DNA of 64,000 bases from the NCBI RefSeq assembly GCF_041468085.1, contig NZ_CP121017.1, positions 909,501 through 973,500 of the forward strand. Reading direction: 5' to 3'. The notes under the pieces are model-generated. The model worked only from the letters and a program-made list of their open reading frames with translations, was not told the origin of the DNA and made no database searches. Below, piece after piece: positions 63,607-64,000 of the stretch (positions within the stretch are counted from its first letter, which is position 1; every line of letters starts with the position of its first letter). The translations under genes were made by a program, and so were the position numbers. This stretch comes from Tistrella mobilis. GTDB lineage: Bacteria; Pseudomonadota; Alphaproteobacteria; Tistrellales; Tistrellaceae.

Positions 63607-64000
63607 TCAGCCGGTTGCCCGCCCGACCTCCCGCGCCGCCCGCCCCAGCCTTTCCAGCCCCGGATCGATGCGGCGTTCCGAGATGTAGGAGATGCCGAGG
63701 CGGATGAAGCGGCCGGCCTGGGCTTCGGGCATGAAAGGGTCGCCGGATTCGATCAGCACGCCCAGATCGGCGGCGCGGTCGGCCAGCGCGCGGCCGTCGA
63801 TGTCGGGCGGGCATTCGAGCCAGAGGCAGGAGCCGCCGGTGGCGGGGGAGCGGCGGAAGCCGGGGAGGTGGCGGTCGCAGCCGTCGGCCATCCGGCGCCA
63901 GCGGGCCTCGTGGGCGGTGCGCAGCGAGCGGAGCAGGGCGGTGTAGTGGCCCTCCGCCAGGAAGATGCCGGCGGTGCGCTGGTTGTTGAGCGGCGTGGAG
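63607..64000 (-). CDS. MocR/PdxR-type aminotransferase-fold regulator, C-terminal part
   Basis: The frame is open from the right edge (STPLNNQRTAGIFLAEGHYT) to the stop at 63607, about 131 residues. The pattern FLAEGHYTALLRSLR and RFIRLGISYISERRIDPGLERL matches the C-terminus of MocR-type (GntR-aminotransferase) proteins. The N-terminal helix-turn-helix and PLP lysine lie outside the window, so a plain class I aminotransferase cannot be excluded. Confidence 0.8.
   Translation of the reverse strand, partial: STPLNNQRTAGIFLAEGHYTALLRSLRTAHEARWRRMADGCDRHLPGFRRSPATGGSCLWLECPPDIDGRALADRAADLGVLIESGDPFMPEAQAGRFIRLGISYISERRIDPGLERLGRAAREVGRATG

Overview
The window is very GC-rich chromosomal DNA with long, densely packed genes, many solute transporters and many LysR/GntR/MocR/Lrp-type regulators. 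The gene content (AcdS with a divergent Lrp-type regulator, glcDEF, Dpp-type operon, an alphaproteobacterial-looking bL36) points to a metabolically versatile alphaproteobacterium, probably of Rhodospirillales type. That assignment is inference. No rRNA or tRNA gene and no insertion sequence or integrase was seen.

Layout. 0-17.8 kb: catabolic modules, each beside a divergent regulator. These are an IDH/IPMDH-family dehydrogenase (cut by the edge) with a LysR; an M20 amidohydrolase, L-serine deaminase and a DUF3100-type membrane pair with a LysR; a ureohydrolase with an NMT1/SsuA-type ABC importer; and a beta-hydroxyacid dehydrogenase plus aldehyde dehydrogenase with a LysR. An orphan type I-C-like CRISPR array (five repeats, no cas genes) lies in a repeat-rich gap at 10.9-12.2 kb. 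17.8-28.4 kb: acyl-CoA synthetase and carboxyltransferase, a fatty acid desaturase, a FitA-like antitoxin with a truncated PIN toxin, an XRE regulator, a LodA/LodB-type pair (cysteine-tryptophylquinone oxidase and its flavoprotein), a methyltransferase and bL36. 28.4-32.5 kb: glycolate oxidase glcDEF.

32.4-37.5 kb is the most unusual part. A minus-strand block carries a double-glycine-type small peptide, an MFS transporter, an Rrf2 regulator, an HPr-kinase-like protein and a PAPS sulfotransferase. It is followed by up to four related small peptides with a W-x-K-P-x-L motif. Between the peptides lie fragments of the 3' ends of glcF and of the sulfotransferase, so the peptide gene seems to have multiplied by repeated duplication of a small cassette. 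A pair of matching 27-bp palindromes brackets the double-glycine peptide gene, one upstream of the MFS gene and one upstream of a divergent MocR-type regulator. I read the block as a candidate peptide-modification (RiPP-like) system; no maturation enzyme of a known class is visible.

37.5-64 kb: ureide catabolism (allantoicase, ureidoglycolate lyase, FCD-type GntR, polar amino-acid-type ABC importer), a soluble double-PAS chemoreceptor, a ParDE module, an orphan Phd-type antitoxin, NDH-2, AcdR/AcdS, and a long minus-strand operon-like run (amidohydrolase, CobW GTPase, aldehyde dehydrogenase, TSUP exporter, Dpp-type ABC transporter). An AT-richer islet with two unrecognised genes follows at 61.8-63.5 kb, and a MocR-type protein is cut by the right edge.
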